Source of the DNA: CAYYMD01 sp964472875
GTDB lineage: Bacteria; Planctomycetota; Phycisphaerae; SM23-33
Direction of reading: 5' to 3'
Length of the DNA: 46,385 nt
Assembly (NCBI GenBank): GCA_964472875.1
Contig: CAYYMD010000023.1
Coordinates: 1 to 46,385, forward strand
The position numbers and the translations under genes are program-made. Below are positions 24,348 through 32,757 of the stretch, piece after piece; within the stretch, counting starts at the first letter, position 1; the number at the start of each line of letters is the position of its first letter. A model generated the notes under the pieces. It worked only from the letters and a program-made list of their open reading frames with translations, had not been told where the DNA came from and did not search any database.

Positions 24348-24665
24348 TCACCGCTCAAAGAGCTCGGGCGCTATCTCCCCGAGCGTCTTTGGCTTCCAGT
24401 GCATGTCGCGTTCTACGGCCAGTCCCAGGGGGCCTCGGACCTCCTGAAGCTGAGAGAGACTGAAATACCCCATCTCCTTCTCGTGGCCTTCCACCAGGCC
24501 GAAGAATATAATGTCATCTGCGACGGAACTGCCCTCGGTGACGTACCAGGTCCAGTTTGAATCCGGCGTGAAAAACTTCACATGAGCCACCGCCTCTGCT
24601 CCCTTTCTGTCCTGTGCATAAAGTGCCGGTAATTCCTTCTCGATTTTTTGCGTTATTAATTTCAT
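24348..24665 (-). CDS. DUF2958 domain protein
   Basis: The 105-residue protein matches the DUF2958 signature: LPALYAQD, HVKFFTPDSNWTWYVTEGS, IIFFGLVEGHEKEMGYFSL and RGPLGLAVERDMHW. This family is typical of plasmids and integrated elements and has no defined activity. GAGGAG lies 6 bases before the ATG. It lies between the 114-aa and ubiquitin-like genes on the same strand and supports a mobile-element origin for the cluster. Confidence 0.88.
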   Translation of the reverse strand: MKLITQKIEKELPALYAQDRKGAEAVAHVKFFTPDSNWTWYVTEGSSVADDIIFFGLVEGHEKEMGYFSLSQLQEVRGPLGLAVERDMHWKPKTLGEIAPELFER

Positions 24666-24812
24666 GGTAATTCTCCTCGTTAAAAAGTTATGACAATAAC
24701 TCGATTTCTTTACGCCGCCCGTATCCGCCTGGGCCTCTGCCGTCTCTGCATATCAAGGGAGGGATAAGTCTTCGCCCAAAGAGCGGACAACCCGGAAAGA
24801 TCCGGGATGATC

Positions 24813-25157
24813 TTATCGGCCGCCTTTGTCGTCCGGTCTCGCCTGGCCGTCCCTGCCCTTTTGGTTCTCTTGATCCTGATCGGCCCGGTCTTTTTGATCT
24901 GCCTGCCCCCTGGAATCGTTCGGCGTCCTTGAACTGCTCAACAGGTAGTCGTAGGCCTTCTGCAGCGCCGTCATCGCCTTTGGGATATCGTTGATGCTCA
25001 GACTGTTGGTGCCCCTCCAGTTGCCTTCCCTGTCCTTGTACCTGACCTCCAGGACCACCTTCGGCAGACTGATTGACTTTCCGTAGCTCTTGATGGTGTT
25101 TCGGAAGATAGAAGCCCTCGCGGCCCCCACCTTGAAAGTGATTTCGGGTTTTGCCAT
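24813..25157 (-). CDS. Conserved-type small protein with acidic/polar tail
   Basis: In this 114-residue protein the first ~70 residues look like a compact beta domain (EITFKVGAARASIFRN, VVLEVRYKDREGNW, NDIPKAMTALQKAYDYL). I associate this pattern with small proteins of plasmids and integrated elements but cannot name a family. The last ~38 residues are Asp/Gln/Arg/Gly-rich and disordered. Only a weak SD-like GGAA precedes the ATG. The promoter-like CCGAAA-NN-TTTATAAA element ends 68 bases upstream. It heads the minus-strand Ubl cluster. Confidence 0.6.
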   Translation of the reverse strand: MAKPEITFKVGAARASIFRNTIKSYGKSISLPKVVLEVRYKDREGNWRGTNSLSINDIPKAMTALQKAYDYLLSSSRTPNDSRGQADQKDRADQDQENQKGRDGQARPDDKGGR

Positions 25158-25225
25158 TTTACTTTTTCCGGTTATTCCTTATCGATTTGATTTAGTTATT
25201 AGATACGATCGACAAGTAGTAGAGA

Positions 25226-25241
25226 TTTATAAATCTTTCGG
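25226..25241 (-). promoter_or_regulatory. CCGAAA-NN-TTTATAAA element upstream of the Ubl cluster
   Basis: The minus strand reads CCGAAAGATTTATAAA. It is 68 bases upstream of the 114-aa gene, so the predicted leader is ~45 bases. Confidence 0.6.
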
Positions 25242-25247
25242 TTCTGC

Positions 25248-25278
25248 AAAAAAGCGGCGCATAACCGCCCGCTTTTTT
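25248..25278. terminator. Bidirectional rho-independent terminator-like hairpin
   Basis: AAAAAAGCGG ... CCGCCCGCTTTTTT pairs through ten or more bases with a small bulge and has A6/T6 flanks, so it can terminate in both directions. It would end a minus-strand transcript from the element at 25818-25833. Confidence 0.6.
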
Positions 25279-25560
25279 AAAGTAAGTCCGCTACACCGCG
25301 GCCACACACGCTGTCGGAAAAACTGCGGCGGCACTGCCTCAAAGAGGTTCGCCCGGTCATGGCGAAACAATAACAGCGACCGATACACGCACCTCAAAAC
25401 GGCCGCAAGACGGACCGGCAAAGCGCCCGAAATATGCTCAAATATCCCCCCATAAATTAACTCTCACTTTTTCGCTGCCATAAGCGGCCTTGGTAAATAC
25501 GGGACGCATTAGTCACTGACAGAAATCTTCAAATCTTGACTTTTTGACGCGGAATATGGT

Positions 25561-25576
25561 GTTTCCGCGCGGAAAC
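25561..25576. repeat. 16-bp perfect palindrome
   Basis: GTTTCCGCGCGGAAAC reads the same on both strands. The outer TTCC...GGAAAC arms resemble the dyad of archaeal origin recognition boxes, but the following G-tract is imperfect, so an operator is equally possible. Confidence 0.6.
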
Positions 25577-25817
25577 TCCCGGCAGGGCAAACGAATCGGG
25601 GGTATATTAACCGGCCACACTTTAGCTTTGCCTTAAGCTATGAAGCGCGGCGAACCCTCGGCTTCGCTCGGCCGGTGGCGATCCTGCAGACGGCCGTTGC
25701 GGCTAATCGGCCATAACGGCCGCTGCTGTAAGTCCCTCGGATATTTAAGATTGGACATATCCCTGAACGGGACTTTTGCAACTTGGCGATGGTAATATGC
25801 ATGTAAAGATACGGAAG

Positions 25818-25833
25818 TATTTAAATCTTTCGG
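25818..25833 (-). promoter_or_regulatory. CCGAAA-NN-TTTAAATA element ahead of a non-coding unit
   Basis: The minus strand reads CCGAAAGATTTAAATA, base-for-base identical to the element at 5087-5102, 20.7 kb away. No gene start lies at leaderless spacing; a non-coding RNA is the likely product. Confidence 0.55.
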
Positions 25834-25863
25834 TCCCGCTTCTTTATGCGCCGGGTGCGGTTT

Positions 25864-26115
25864 TCACGTCCCCGACAGTCTCACCGTGTGTATGCCCATG
25901 CTCTCAAGCAGTCTGTCGGCGCACCGGGGGTGGTTTCGGAGAAAATCTATCGGCAGCCGAAGCGTGTCCACCCTGTCGCAGAATTCCCTGTCCGAGCGAA
26001 TCTGCTCGAGTGCCTGTGTCAACTGGTAAAGCATTATGCCCTGCCAGGCCAGCAGGCACACCAGGGCGACCGCCATCAACACCACAGCTGTCCTCTCTTT
26101 GTTTATATGTTTCAT
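25864..26115 (-). CDS. Small single-helix membrane protein with leaderless-type start
   Basis: From the ATG at 26115 the protein is 83 residues. It has one transmembrane helix (residues ~9-28, TAVVLMAVALVCLLAWQGIM), then a coiled-coil-like stretch (LTQALEQIRSDREFCDRV) and a soluble tail. No family is recognised. There is no SD site: the CCGAAA-NN-TTTATAAA element ends exactly 21 bases before the ATG. The longer frame from 26166 would start upstream of that box and was rejected. It could anchor the neighbouring Ubl system to the membrane. Confidence 0.6.
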   Translation of the reverse strand: MKHINKERTAVVLMAVALVCLLAWQGIMLYQLTQALEQIRSDREFCDRVDTLRLPIDFLRNHPRCADRLLESMGIHTVRLSGT

Positions 26116-26136
26116 GCAGGCGCTAATAATGGGGAG

Positions 26137-26152
26137 TTTATAAATATTTCGG
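26137..26152 (-). promoter_or_regulatory. CCGAAA-NN-TTTATAAA element, leaderless spacing
   Basis: The minus strand reads CCGAAATATTTATAAA, with 21 bases between the box and the ATG at 26115. This is the clearest single example of BRE, TATA and start codon in archaeal leaderless arrangement in the window. Confidence 0.65.
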
Positions 26153-26343
26153 TCCCCCGGGCGCATAAAAACAGCGAAGCGGGCGTCCGTGGAAATACCC
26201 CCACCGGCTGAAGTGCGGTAAACATGGCATCGGTAAACCGCTCAAATATACTCCGTTATTTCCCCCGCCACCCTTGACTCCACGCGGGGTGAGGTGGAAA
26301 ATCGGCACTGCACGAAAGGTCCCTAAATACTGCGAGGAATGAC

Positions 26344-28797
26344 ATGGCACACAACGATCTAATCGGCGACGTCGTCCGGGCCGCCCAAGAATTCCATTCG
26401 CGGCGGCTGTGGGAGCGATTTACGAACTCCGACTGCATCGCCGTCCGCGCCCCCGGCGAAGAACACCCGCTTATGGCAAGCATAATGGGCGACGGCGGCG
26501 AACAGTACGGCCTGCACCTGCTTCGCGGCCCCCGGGCGGCGCAGTTCCTGGCCGCCCTGGCTTCCGGCCAGTGGCCAGCGGATGAATCAATCGAGGAGAT
26601 GGACCTGCTGGGCTTCAGCATGGAGTTATCCAGGGATATACATCCCGAATCGCGGGAATTTTTCCGGCGGGCGAATGTTCACCCGGCTGCGGACGATGTG
26701 GTTCCGGAGTTGATTGCCAAACCCCCCAACCGCCGTGTGCGTCCGCCGAACGAATCCGAACTTTTGCTTCTAAAGACAGTAGTCAACGCCCTCACCGAGG
26801 CAGACCGCAGGAATATGCTCGAGCCGACCCCGCCGGATGACGAAGAAGGCGTATGCACCGTGGCGGTCGGCAACGGCCCGGCGGACGGGGAAATTTCCGT
26901 TACGCGCGAGAAACTTTCCCTCGCTGCCGCGGCCCCCGCCCCCGGCGAACCCCGGGCCGGCGGGCTCGACCTTTCAGGACTGAAACCGATCGACGCCAAG
27001 TGGCTGGTGGGCTCGTTTACGCTTCCGGTGGAGATTGAACAGGACGACCGCAGCATGCAACTTCTGCTGGTGGCCGACGACGAGGCCAGCTTTATCATCC
27101 AGGCGACGCCTTATTTTTCCGACCGCATAGATGAGGCGGTTGAGGCGGTAATCGAGGCCTTTCGCGGCCGCATGCCGTGGGCGCCGAAAGGTCTGCCCAA
27201 GAGCATGGTATTTTCCAGCCGCAAACTGCACGATGCTATGGCGCCGGCCCTGCGGGAGGCGGGCGTGCAGTGCCTCTATCTCAAAACGATTCCCAAACTC
27301 CGCAATCTGGCCGACGATTTCATGGACATCTTCGCCGACGGCATGCCACCGCTGGAAGATTTTCTCCAGGAGGACGCCCGGCAACACGTCACGCCCGCAC
27401 CGGACGATCTGGACGGCTGAAAGCGGGCGGACCTGCTGCTCTCGAGGCGTTTCTCCGATTTTCTCCGGAATGATTATGGCCTATGGACATCACGGCCGGC
27501 CAAGCGGTATTTCGGCAGCGAGGATATAGAATACTACTTTCAGCAGCACGATCGGCGAAGCGTGGTGGCGGCCTACGCGAACTGGGGTGTCGTGGATTAT
27601 CGCCCCACCAGAAAGAGCAAGACCCGGGCAGAGAAAATGCTCGACGAAGGCCTGCCTGAGGCGCAGGCGACTCTGCTGCGGGCCCGCATGGAAAGTTATC
27701 CGAGCATCTATCGCGTCAACGGCTATGACCTGGAGGCCGGGACGGTCGACCTGGAAGACGTATTGCTGGGCGGCAGTGTGCGGGTCCACGACCAGATTCT
27801 TTGCGAGAGTGTCGAAAATATATCGTTCGTTGTCGCCCGCATATTTGCCGCGGGGCGGTTCCGCTTTCTCGACGCCGCCGGGCCGCCTTTGGGGGCGGCA
27901 ATGGGCAACGCTGCGGCCGACTATCTCAGAGACTGCGGCCTGGAGTTCACGCCGGAAGGCCTGAAACAAGGCGCAAACCTGTTCGGCCGGCTGTGGGACT
28001 GGTGGGAAGACTGGCAGGACAACATTGGGATGCCGGTATTTCGCAACATGGACGGCGACGACATCCTTTATCACATAGCGTCCTTCGTTCTGGACGACCC
28101 GGCGGCTGTGGGCAAGGAACTGCTCCGTCGCAGGGACATCGACTACGACGAGGAAAACGACGAGTACGTCTGGACAAAAGATTCCGGCAAGGCCGCCGAA
28201 ACAATCGGCGGACGGCTGTCGATGGGACGTATCGAAATTGTCGCCGACGAACTCGTGCTGACGACCAACTCCGCCAGGCGGCACGAGGAAGGGCGGACAT
28301 GGCTGGAAAATATCCCCGGGGTAACTTTCTGCGATGTTATAACCCGGACACTGCATTCGATAAGCGAGAACCCGTCCGCAGACGAACGGATATCGCCGCC
28401 CGAGCCGGTCGAAATTACTCCGGACATGGCCGCCGGCCTGCAGGAAATGCTCGAGCAACAGTACATGCAGTGGCTCGACAAACCGCTTCCGGTACTTAAC
28501 GGCCAAACGCCCCGCCAGGCATGCAAAACGCCGGACGGCCGCCGGCAGGTAGCCACTCTGATTAGAACAATGCCGGACCCGGTGGGAGATGTGCCCATGA
28601 AAGTCCCCCGCCAGGCCATGCTGCGAGAACTCGGCCTCGAAGCGGGCAGTGGAACTTCATCGCGCCCCGCCCCGTCGGGCACGGGGCCGGACGAACCGGA
28701 GGAGACAAATCAGTTGCATACCGGGCCAAAAATCGGCCGCAACGATCCGTGCCCCTGCGGCAGCGGCAAGAAATACAAAAAATGCTGCGGCCGGTAG
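26344..28797 (+). pseudogene. SEC-C motif protein gene interrupted by an in-frame TGA
   Basis: ATG 26344 (GAGGA upstream) opens a 358-residue frame ending in TGA at 27418-27420. The same frame then stays open to 28797 (the tracked ORF restarts only at a GTG at 27562). Codons between the TGA and that GTG read sensible protein (RADLLLSRRFSDFLRNDYGL). The first part resembles DUF7309/DUF6930-like domains (LWERFTNSDCIAVRAPGEE; RSMQLLLVADDEASFII). The last residues are a SEC-C zinc motif (GRNDPCPCGSGKKYKKCCG). One protein of ~817 residues is the likely ancestral form. A nonsense mutation, a sequencing error, or a real two-subunit split are all possible. The function of such SEC-C proteins is unknown. 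Confidence 0.7.
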
Positions 28798-28798
28798 G

Positions 28799-28820
28799 CC
28801 CGCCGGCGGGATTTTATTTA
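28799..28820 (+). terminator. Terminator after the SEC-C gene
   Basis: CCCGCCGGCGGG is a perfect palindrome directly followed by ATTTTATTTAT, between the convergent SEC-C and lplA genes. Confidence 0.65.
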
Positions 28821-28836
28821 TACCGCTGATTGACCA

Positions 28837-29562
28837 TTAAAATCTGAAGTTCCAGGAGTCTTGTCGGTAGCGATGGCGCACTAAATCTTCGAGGACATCA
28901 AGGTCCCGATGATCCAAATCCAGGCCGCATTCGTCGGCGGGGAAGGCGCGCAGAACCGCCCTTTTGACCGTCTCGGCCTCTGCGTGGAGATTGCCCACGA
29001 ATTCGCCGTGAGTGCGCTTCCGCCGATAGTGCGGTTCACGCGGGGGATGGGCGAGATATTCCGAAATAATGTCCGCATCCATATCCACAAGAAACGAACC
29101 GTGGTGGAGCATGTACCGGCGCTTGCGCACCTGTGCGTTGCCCGAAACCTTCCGCCCCCGCCAGACGAGGTCCGAAAGCCCCCTCTTGTCCAGTTCCAGG
29201 CCCTCATCAGCGAATGCATCGCTCAACGCCCCAAGGACGTATTCAAATGATGTATCCACGTTCCGCAGATCCCCGTGCCGGCCGTAATCCAGAACAAGTG
29301 AATAATTCACGCAGCCCGGCCCCTGCAAAACGGTCCCCCCGCCGGAAAGCCGTCTTATGATGCCGACGTCGTCGCGGCGGCAATTTTCGATAAAAACTTC
29401 CTCGGCCACCCTGCAAATCCGCCCCAGTGCGACAAAATAATCGCTGCTTTGCCAGAACCACACCAGCTCGCCAACCTCACCCGCTTCGGCCTTTCGCAGC
29501 AGCAACTCATCACAGGCCACGTACGAGTAAGTGTCGTCGAAAGTGGCGTTCACCTGCTTCAT
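28837..29562 (-). CDS. lplA: Lipoate-protein ligase A family protein
   Basis: This 241-residue enzyme has the BPL/LplA signature IIRRLSGGGTVLQGPGCVNYS, the lysine-bearing loop KVSGNAQVRKRRYMLHHGSF, and VDMDADIISEYL. By family it activates lipoate (or octanoate) as an AMP ester and attaches it to lipoyl domains. It closes the glycine cleavage operon nine bases after gcvPB, so GcvH (lipoylated on Lys of ESIKAA) is the obvious substrate. It lacks the C-terminal accessory domain of E. coli LplA. The exact donor cannot be told. Confidence 0.88.
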   Translation of the reverse strand: MKQVNATFDDTYSYVACDELLLRKAEAGEVGELVWFWQSSDYFVALGRICRVAEEVFIENCRRDDVGIIRRLSGGGTVLQGPGCVNYSLVLDYGRHGDLRNVDTSFEYVLGALSDAFADEGLELDKRGLSDLVWRGRKVSGNAQVRKRRYMLHHGSFLVDMDADIISEYLAHPPREPHYRRKRTHGEFVGNLHAEAETVKRAVLRAFPADECGLDLDHRDLDVLEDLVRHRYRQDSWNFRF

Positions 29563-29570
29563 TTAGATGT

Positions 29571-31019
29571 TCAGCCCAGATCCGCCACGTCAAGGTCCCT
29601 GGCGGCCTTTACCTCGTCCACGCGCCCCACCGGCGCGCAGGCAGGGAGTTTTTTGAACGCCTCGGGGTCCCGTTCGGCCAGTTCGGCCAGTTCTTGCATG
29701 ACCTCGACGAAGCCATCCAGTGTCTGCCTGGATTCGGTCTCGGTGGGCTCAATCATCATTGCCTCTTTGACGATTAGCGGGAAATACACCGTGGGCGGAT
29801 GCACGCCCCGGTCGATAAGCCCCTTGGCAAGGTCCAGGGCCCGCACGCCGTGTTCGGCCTGCCTCGCGGCCGATACCACAAACTCGTGCAGGCAATCCTT
29901 GTCGTAAGGCACGTCGTAGTGGGATTTCAGTTTCTCTTTGAGATAGTTTGCGTTGAGCACGGCCATTTCCGAAACCTCGGTAAGACCCTCCCTGCCCTGC
30001 AGCATTATGTAGGCATACGCCCGCAGCAGGACCGCAAAATTCCCGTAAAACGGCGATATATAACCTATTGAATCGGGATAATCGTAATCCAGGGCGAAAG
30101 TCCCGTCGCTTCTTTTAACCACGCGGGATATCGGCATGAACCTGGTCAGTCTCTCGCACACGCCCACCGGCCCGGCGCCCGGTCCGCCCCCGCCGTGCGG
30201 GGTGGCGAAGGTCTTGTGCAGGTTCAGGTGCACAATGTCGAAGCCAATGTCGCCCGGCCTGACCTTGCCCATTATGGCGTTCAGATTCGCCCCGTCATAA
30301 TACATAAGGGCGTCCACCTCGTGGGCCAGTTCGGCGACTTCCTTTATACGCCTGTTGAAAACTCCCAGCGTATTTGGGCATGTCAGCATCACGCCGGCGG
30401 TTTTGTCGTTCAGCGCCTCGCGATACTTGTCCATGTCCATCACGCCGTTTTCGTCGGAGGGTATCGTATGCACCTCGTATCCGGCGATGGCGGCCGAGGC
30501 CGGATTGGTGCCGTGGCCGGAGTCGGGAATGAGTATGTGATCCTTATCGTTGCCCATGGCCTTGTGATAAGCGGCGATAAGCATGACGCCGGTCAGTTCG
30601 CCGTGGGCCCCGGCCATCGGCTGGGACGTGAAGGAATGCATGCCGGTTATACGGCACAGGAGCCGCTCGAGGTTGTATATTACCTCCAGTGCGCCCTGTG
30701 TCAGCATGCCGCCCTTCATAAGCTGCGGTGCCAGCGGATGCAGCGAGGCGAATTCCTTTTTCCCGGCCAGCGCCTCGGTGAACTTCGGGTTGTACTTCAT
30801 TGTGCACGAACCCAGCGGATAAAAATTATTGTCCACGTCGAGGTTCATCTTGGCCAGGCGCGTAAAGTGCCGCACGGCCTCCGGCTCGGAGACGCTGGGC
30901 AGATTAAGCGGCGTGACCCTTCGGTGCTTTTCGGGCACCTCGCCCTTGGCGGGTATCTCCTCGCGGGGCAGCGCCACGCCCTTTTTGCCTTCCTGTGATA
31001 TCTCAAAAATCAGGTCCAT
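29571..31019 (-). CDS. gcvPB: Glycine dehydrogenase (decarboxylating) subunit 2
   Basis: The 482-residue PLP-dependent subunit of the P-protein has the cofactor lysine in NLHKTFATPHGGGGPGAGP. Other P-protein motifs are PLGSCTMKYNPK, GMHSFTSQPMAGAHGE and PDSGHGTNPASA. With GcvPA it decarboxylates glycine and passes aminomethyl to lipoyl-GcvH. The split P-protein is typical of many anaerobes and Planctomycetota. The ATG overlaps the end of gcvPA by 10 bases. Confidence 0.96.
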   Translation of the reverse strand: MDLIFEISQEGKKGVALPREEIPAKGEVPEKHRRVTPLNLPSVSEPEAVRHFTRLAKMNLDVDNNFYPLGSCTMKYNPKFTEALAGKKEFASLHPLAPQLMKGGMLTQGALEVIYNLERLLCRITGMHSFTSQPMAGAHGELTGVMLIAAYHKAMGNDKDHILIPDSGHGTNPASAAIAGYEVHTIPSDENGVMDMDKYREALNDKTAGVMLTCPNTLGVFNRRIKEVAELAHEVDALMYYDGANLNAIMGKVRPGDIGFDIVHLNLHKTFATPHGGGGPGAGPVGVCERLTRFMPISRVVKRSDGTFALDYDYPDSIGYISPFYGNFAVLLRAYAYIMLQGREGLTEVSEMAVLNANYLKEKLKSHYDVPYDKDCLHEFVVSAARQAEHGVRALDLAKGLIDRGVHPPTVYFPLIVKEAMMIEPTETESRQTLDGFVEVMQELAELAERDPEAFKKLPACAPVGRVDEVKAARDLDVADLG

Positions 31020-32353
31020 AGGATTTCCTCCAGGGCCGTGGCGAAATTATCTATCTCCTGCTTCGTTCGTTTTTCGGTAACTGCTATCAGCATATAGTCG
31101 CTCATATCCTTGTAATAGCGCCCCAGCGGGAATCCGCCGGCGATGCCCTGCTCGATGAGCCGGCAGACGACTTCGTCGGGGTCCTTGTCGAGCCGGACGG
31201 CGAACTCGTTGAACGTGGGGCCGCTCCTGTTCACTTCCACGCCCTTTATCTTATCCAGCTTGGCCTTGGCGTATTCGCACCTGTCGAGGCAGCCGCGGGC
31301 CGCCTCTGCGAACCCGTCCTTGCCCAGAAGCGACATGTACGCCACCGCCCTCAGTGCGCAGAGGGCCTCGTTGGAGCAGATGTTGGAGGTGGACTTTTCT
31401 CTTCTTATATGCTGCTCCCGCGTCTGGAGCGTCAGCACGAAACTCCTTTTGCCGGCGGCGTCTTCGCTTTTGCCGACAATCCGGCCGGGCATCTTGCGGA
31501 TGTATTTTCTGCGGGTGGCCATGAACCCCAGGTAAGGCCCGCCGAAACTAAGCGGAATGCCAAGGGACTGGCCTTCGCCGGTGACGATATCCGCGCCCAT
31601 GCTGCCGGGCGTCTTGAGCAGACCCAGCGAGACGGGATACACGCTCTCGATAACGAGCACGCCCTTCTCGTGGCACTTTTCGATAATATCGGTGTGGTCG
31701 TCAACCACGCCGAAGAAGTTGGGGTTCTGCAGTATAACGGCCGCGGTGTCCTCGTCGATGGACTGCAGGATTTTCTCGCGGTCGATACCGAAGTCCACCG
31801 CCGGCGTCTCGACGAATTCGATGGAAAGGTTCGACGTGTACGAATACATCATCTTGCGGTAGATGGGGCTGACGCCGCCTTCGGTGATAATCTTGTTCCG
31901 CCTGGTTACCCGCATGGCCATCATGGCCGCCTCGTAAAGGGCCGTGCCGCCGTCGTAGAGCGATGCGTTGGCCGCCTCCATGTCCGTCAGGCGGCATATG
32001 CAACTCTGGAACTCGTAAGTCGCTTGCAGCGTCCCCTGTGAGGCCTCCGCCTGGTACGGCGTATATGCGGTATAAAACTCCGGCCGGGATGCGATGGCGT
32101 CGACGGCCGCCGGAATGAAGTGGTCGTAAAATCCGCCGCCGACGAAATTTATCAGTTCGTCGGTGTTCCTTCCGGCCAGGTGTTCTATGTGCTTTATCAC
32201 CTCCAGTTCCGAGCGGCCGTGGGGTATGTCAAAATCGGACAGCCGCAAATCATCGGGTATCGCCTCGAACAAACCTTCCACGCCCTCGGCGGCAAGGCCG
32301 AGACTCTCGAGCATTTCATTCCGTTCCTTCTGTGAATGTGGAATGTAGCTCAC
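31010..32353 (-). CDS. gcvPA: Glycine dehydrogenase (decarboxylating) subunit 1
   Basis: The 447-residue N-terminal-type half of the P-protein has FVGGGFYDHFIPAAVDAI, PYQAEASQGTLQATYEFQ and an ANASLYDGGTA stretch. The start is GTG at 32353, overlapping the gcvH stop as GTGA, with AGGAG 8 bases before. It forms a complex with GcvPB; the PLP lysine is in the partner. Confidence 0.96.
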   Translation of the reverse strand: MSYIPHSQKERNEMLESLGLAAEGVEGLFEAIPDDLRLSDFDIPHGRSELEVIKHIEHLAGRNTDELINFVGGGFYDHFIPAAVDAIASRPEFYTAYTPYQAEASQGTLQATYEFQSCICRLTDMEAANASLYDGGTALYEAAMMAMRVTRRNKIITEGGVSPIYRKMMYSYTSNLSIEFVETPAVDFGIDREKILQSIDEDTAAVILQNPNFFGVVDDHTDIIEKCHEKGVLVIESVYPVSLGLLKTPGSMGADIVTGEGQSLGIPLSFGGPYLGFMATRRKYIRKMPGRIVGKSEDAAGKRSFVLTLQTREQHIRREKSTSNICSNEALCALRAVAYMSLLGKDGFAEAARGCLDRCEYAKAKLDKIKGVEVNRSGPTFNEFAVRLDKDPDEVVCRLIEQGIAGGFPLGRYYKDMSDYMLIAVTEKRTKQEIDNFATALEEILWT

Positions 32354-32739
32354 TCGTGGCTCTCCTGCTGAAGAAACTGGTCGTATGCTGCGCTGTCCAT
32401 GAGGTTGTCCAGTTCGGATTCATCCGTCATCCGGATCCTGCATATCCAGCCGCCTTCATAAGGGGATTGGTTTATAATCTCGGGGGACCCGTCCAGTTCG
32501 CTGTTGACTTCCTGAACCTCTCCCGAGACGGGGGCGTAGACGTCGCTGGCCGCCTTTATGGACTCCACCACGGCAAATTCTTCGCCCTGCTTTACCTCTT
32601 TGCCGACTTCGGGCAGTTCTACAAAGGTAATATCGCCCAATTGCGACTGGGCATGATCGGTTATGCCTACCACGGCCGTCTCGCCTTCGACCCTGGCCCA
32701 CTCGTGCTGTTTCGTGTACTTCAGATTTTCCTTTGCCAT
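32350..32739 (-). CDS. gcvH: Glycine cleavage system H protein
   Basis: The 129-residue lipoyl carrier has the lipoylation site VVESIKAASDVYAPVSGEV and the characteristic GITDHAQSQLGDITFVELP. It carries the aminomethyl intermediate between the P- and T-proteins. AAGGAG lies before the ATG. It sits between gcvT and gcvPA in the operon. Its Lys would be modified by the lplA product at the operon end. Confidence 0.97.
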   Translation of the reverse strand: MAKENLKYTKQHEWARVEGETAVVGITDHAQSQLGDITFVELPEVGKEVKQGEEFAVVESIKAASDVYAPVSGEVQEVNSELDGSPEIINQSPYEGGWICRIRMTDESELDNLMDSAAYDQFLQQESHE

Positions 32740-32757
32740 ATTTGCTCCTTATCCTTG

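Larger units (their letters stand above)
25158..25863. other. 0.7-kb non-coding region with two BRE/TATA-like elements, a hairpin and a palindrome
   Basis: No gene is supported. Minus-strand order from right to left: CCGAAA/TTTAAATA element (25833-25818), a GC-rich segment with inverted CGGCCGTTATGGCCG-type repeats (25670-25735), a 16-bp palindrome (25561-25576), a hairpin flanked by A6/T6 (25248-25278), then the next CCGAAA/TTTATAAA element (25241-25226). The arrangement is that of a ~550-base non-coding transcription unit. A 54-codon minus frame from 25802 starts too close to the box to be its product. Confidence 0.45.

Noticed and set aside
3321..26152. Archaeal contamination joined by misassembly as the cause of the archaeal-like signals
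   Set aside because: The archaeal-like pieces are interleaved at four or more places with bacterial genes and with bacterial plasmid families (DUF2958). A single mis-join would not produce this. Coverage and read spanning should still be checked.
27418..27452. Selenocysteine insertion at the in-frame TGA of the SEC-C gene
   Set aside because: A 6-bp stem follows the TGA, but it is too close and lacks the conserved loop of a bacterial SECIS. No selenoprotein family matches.
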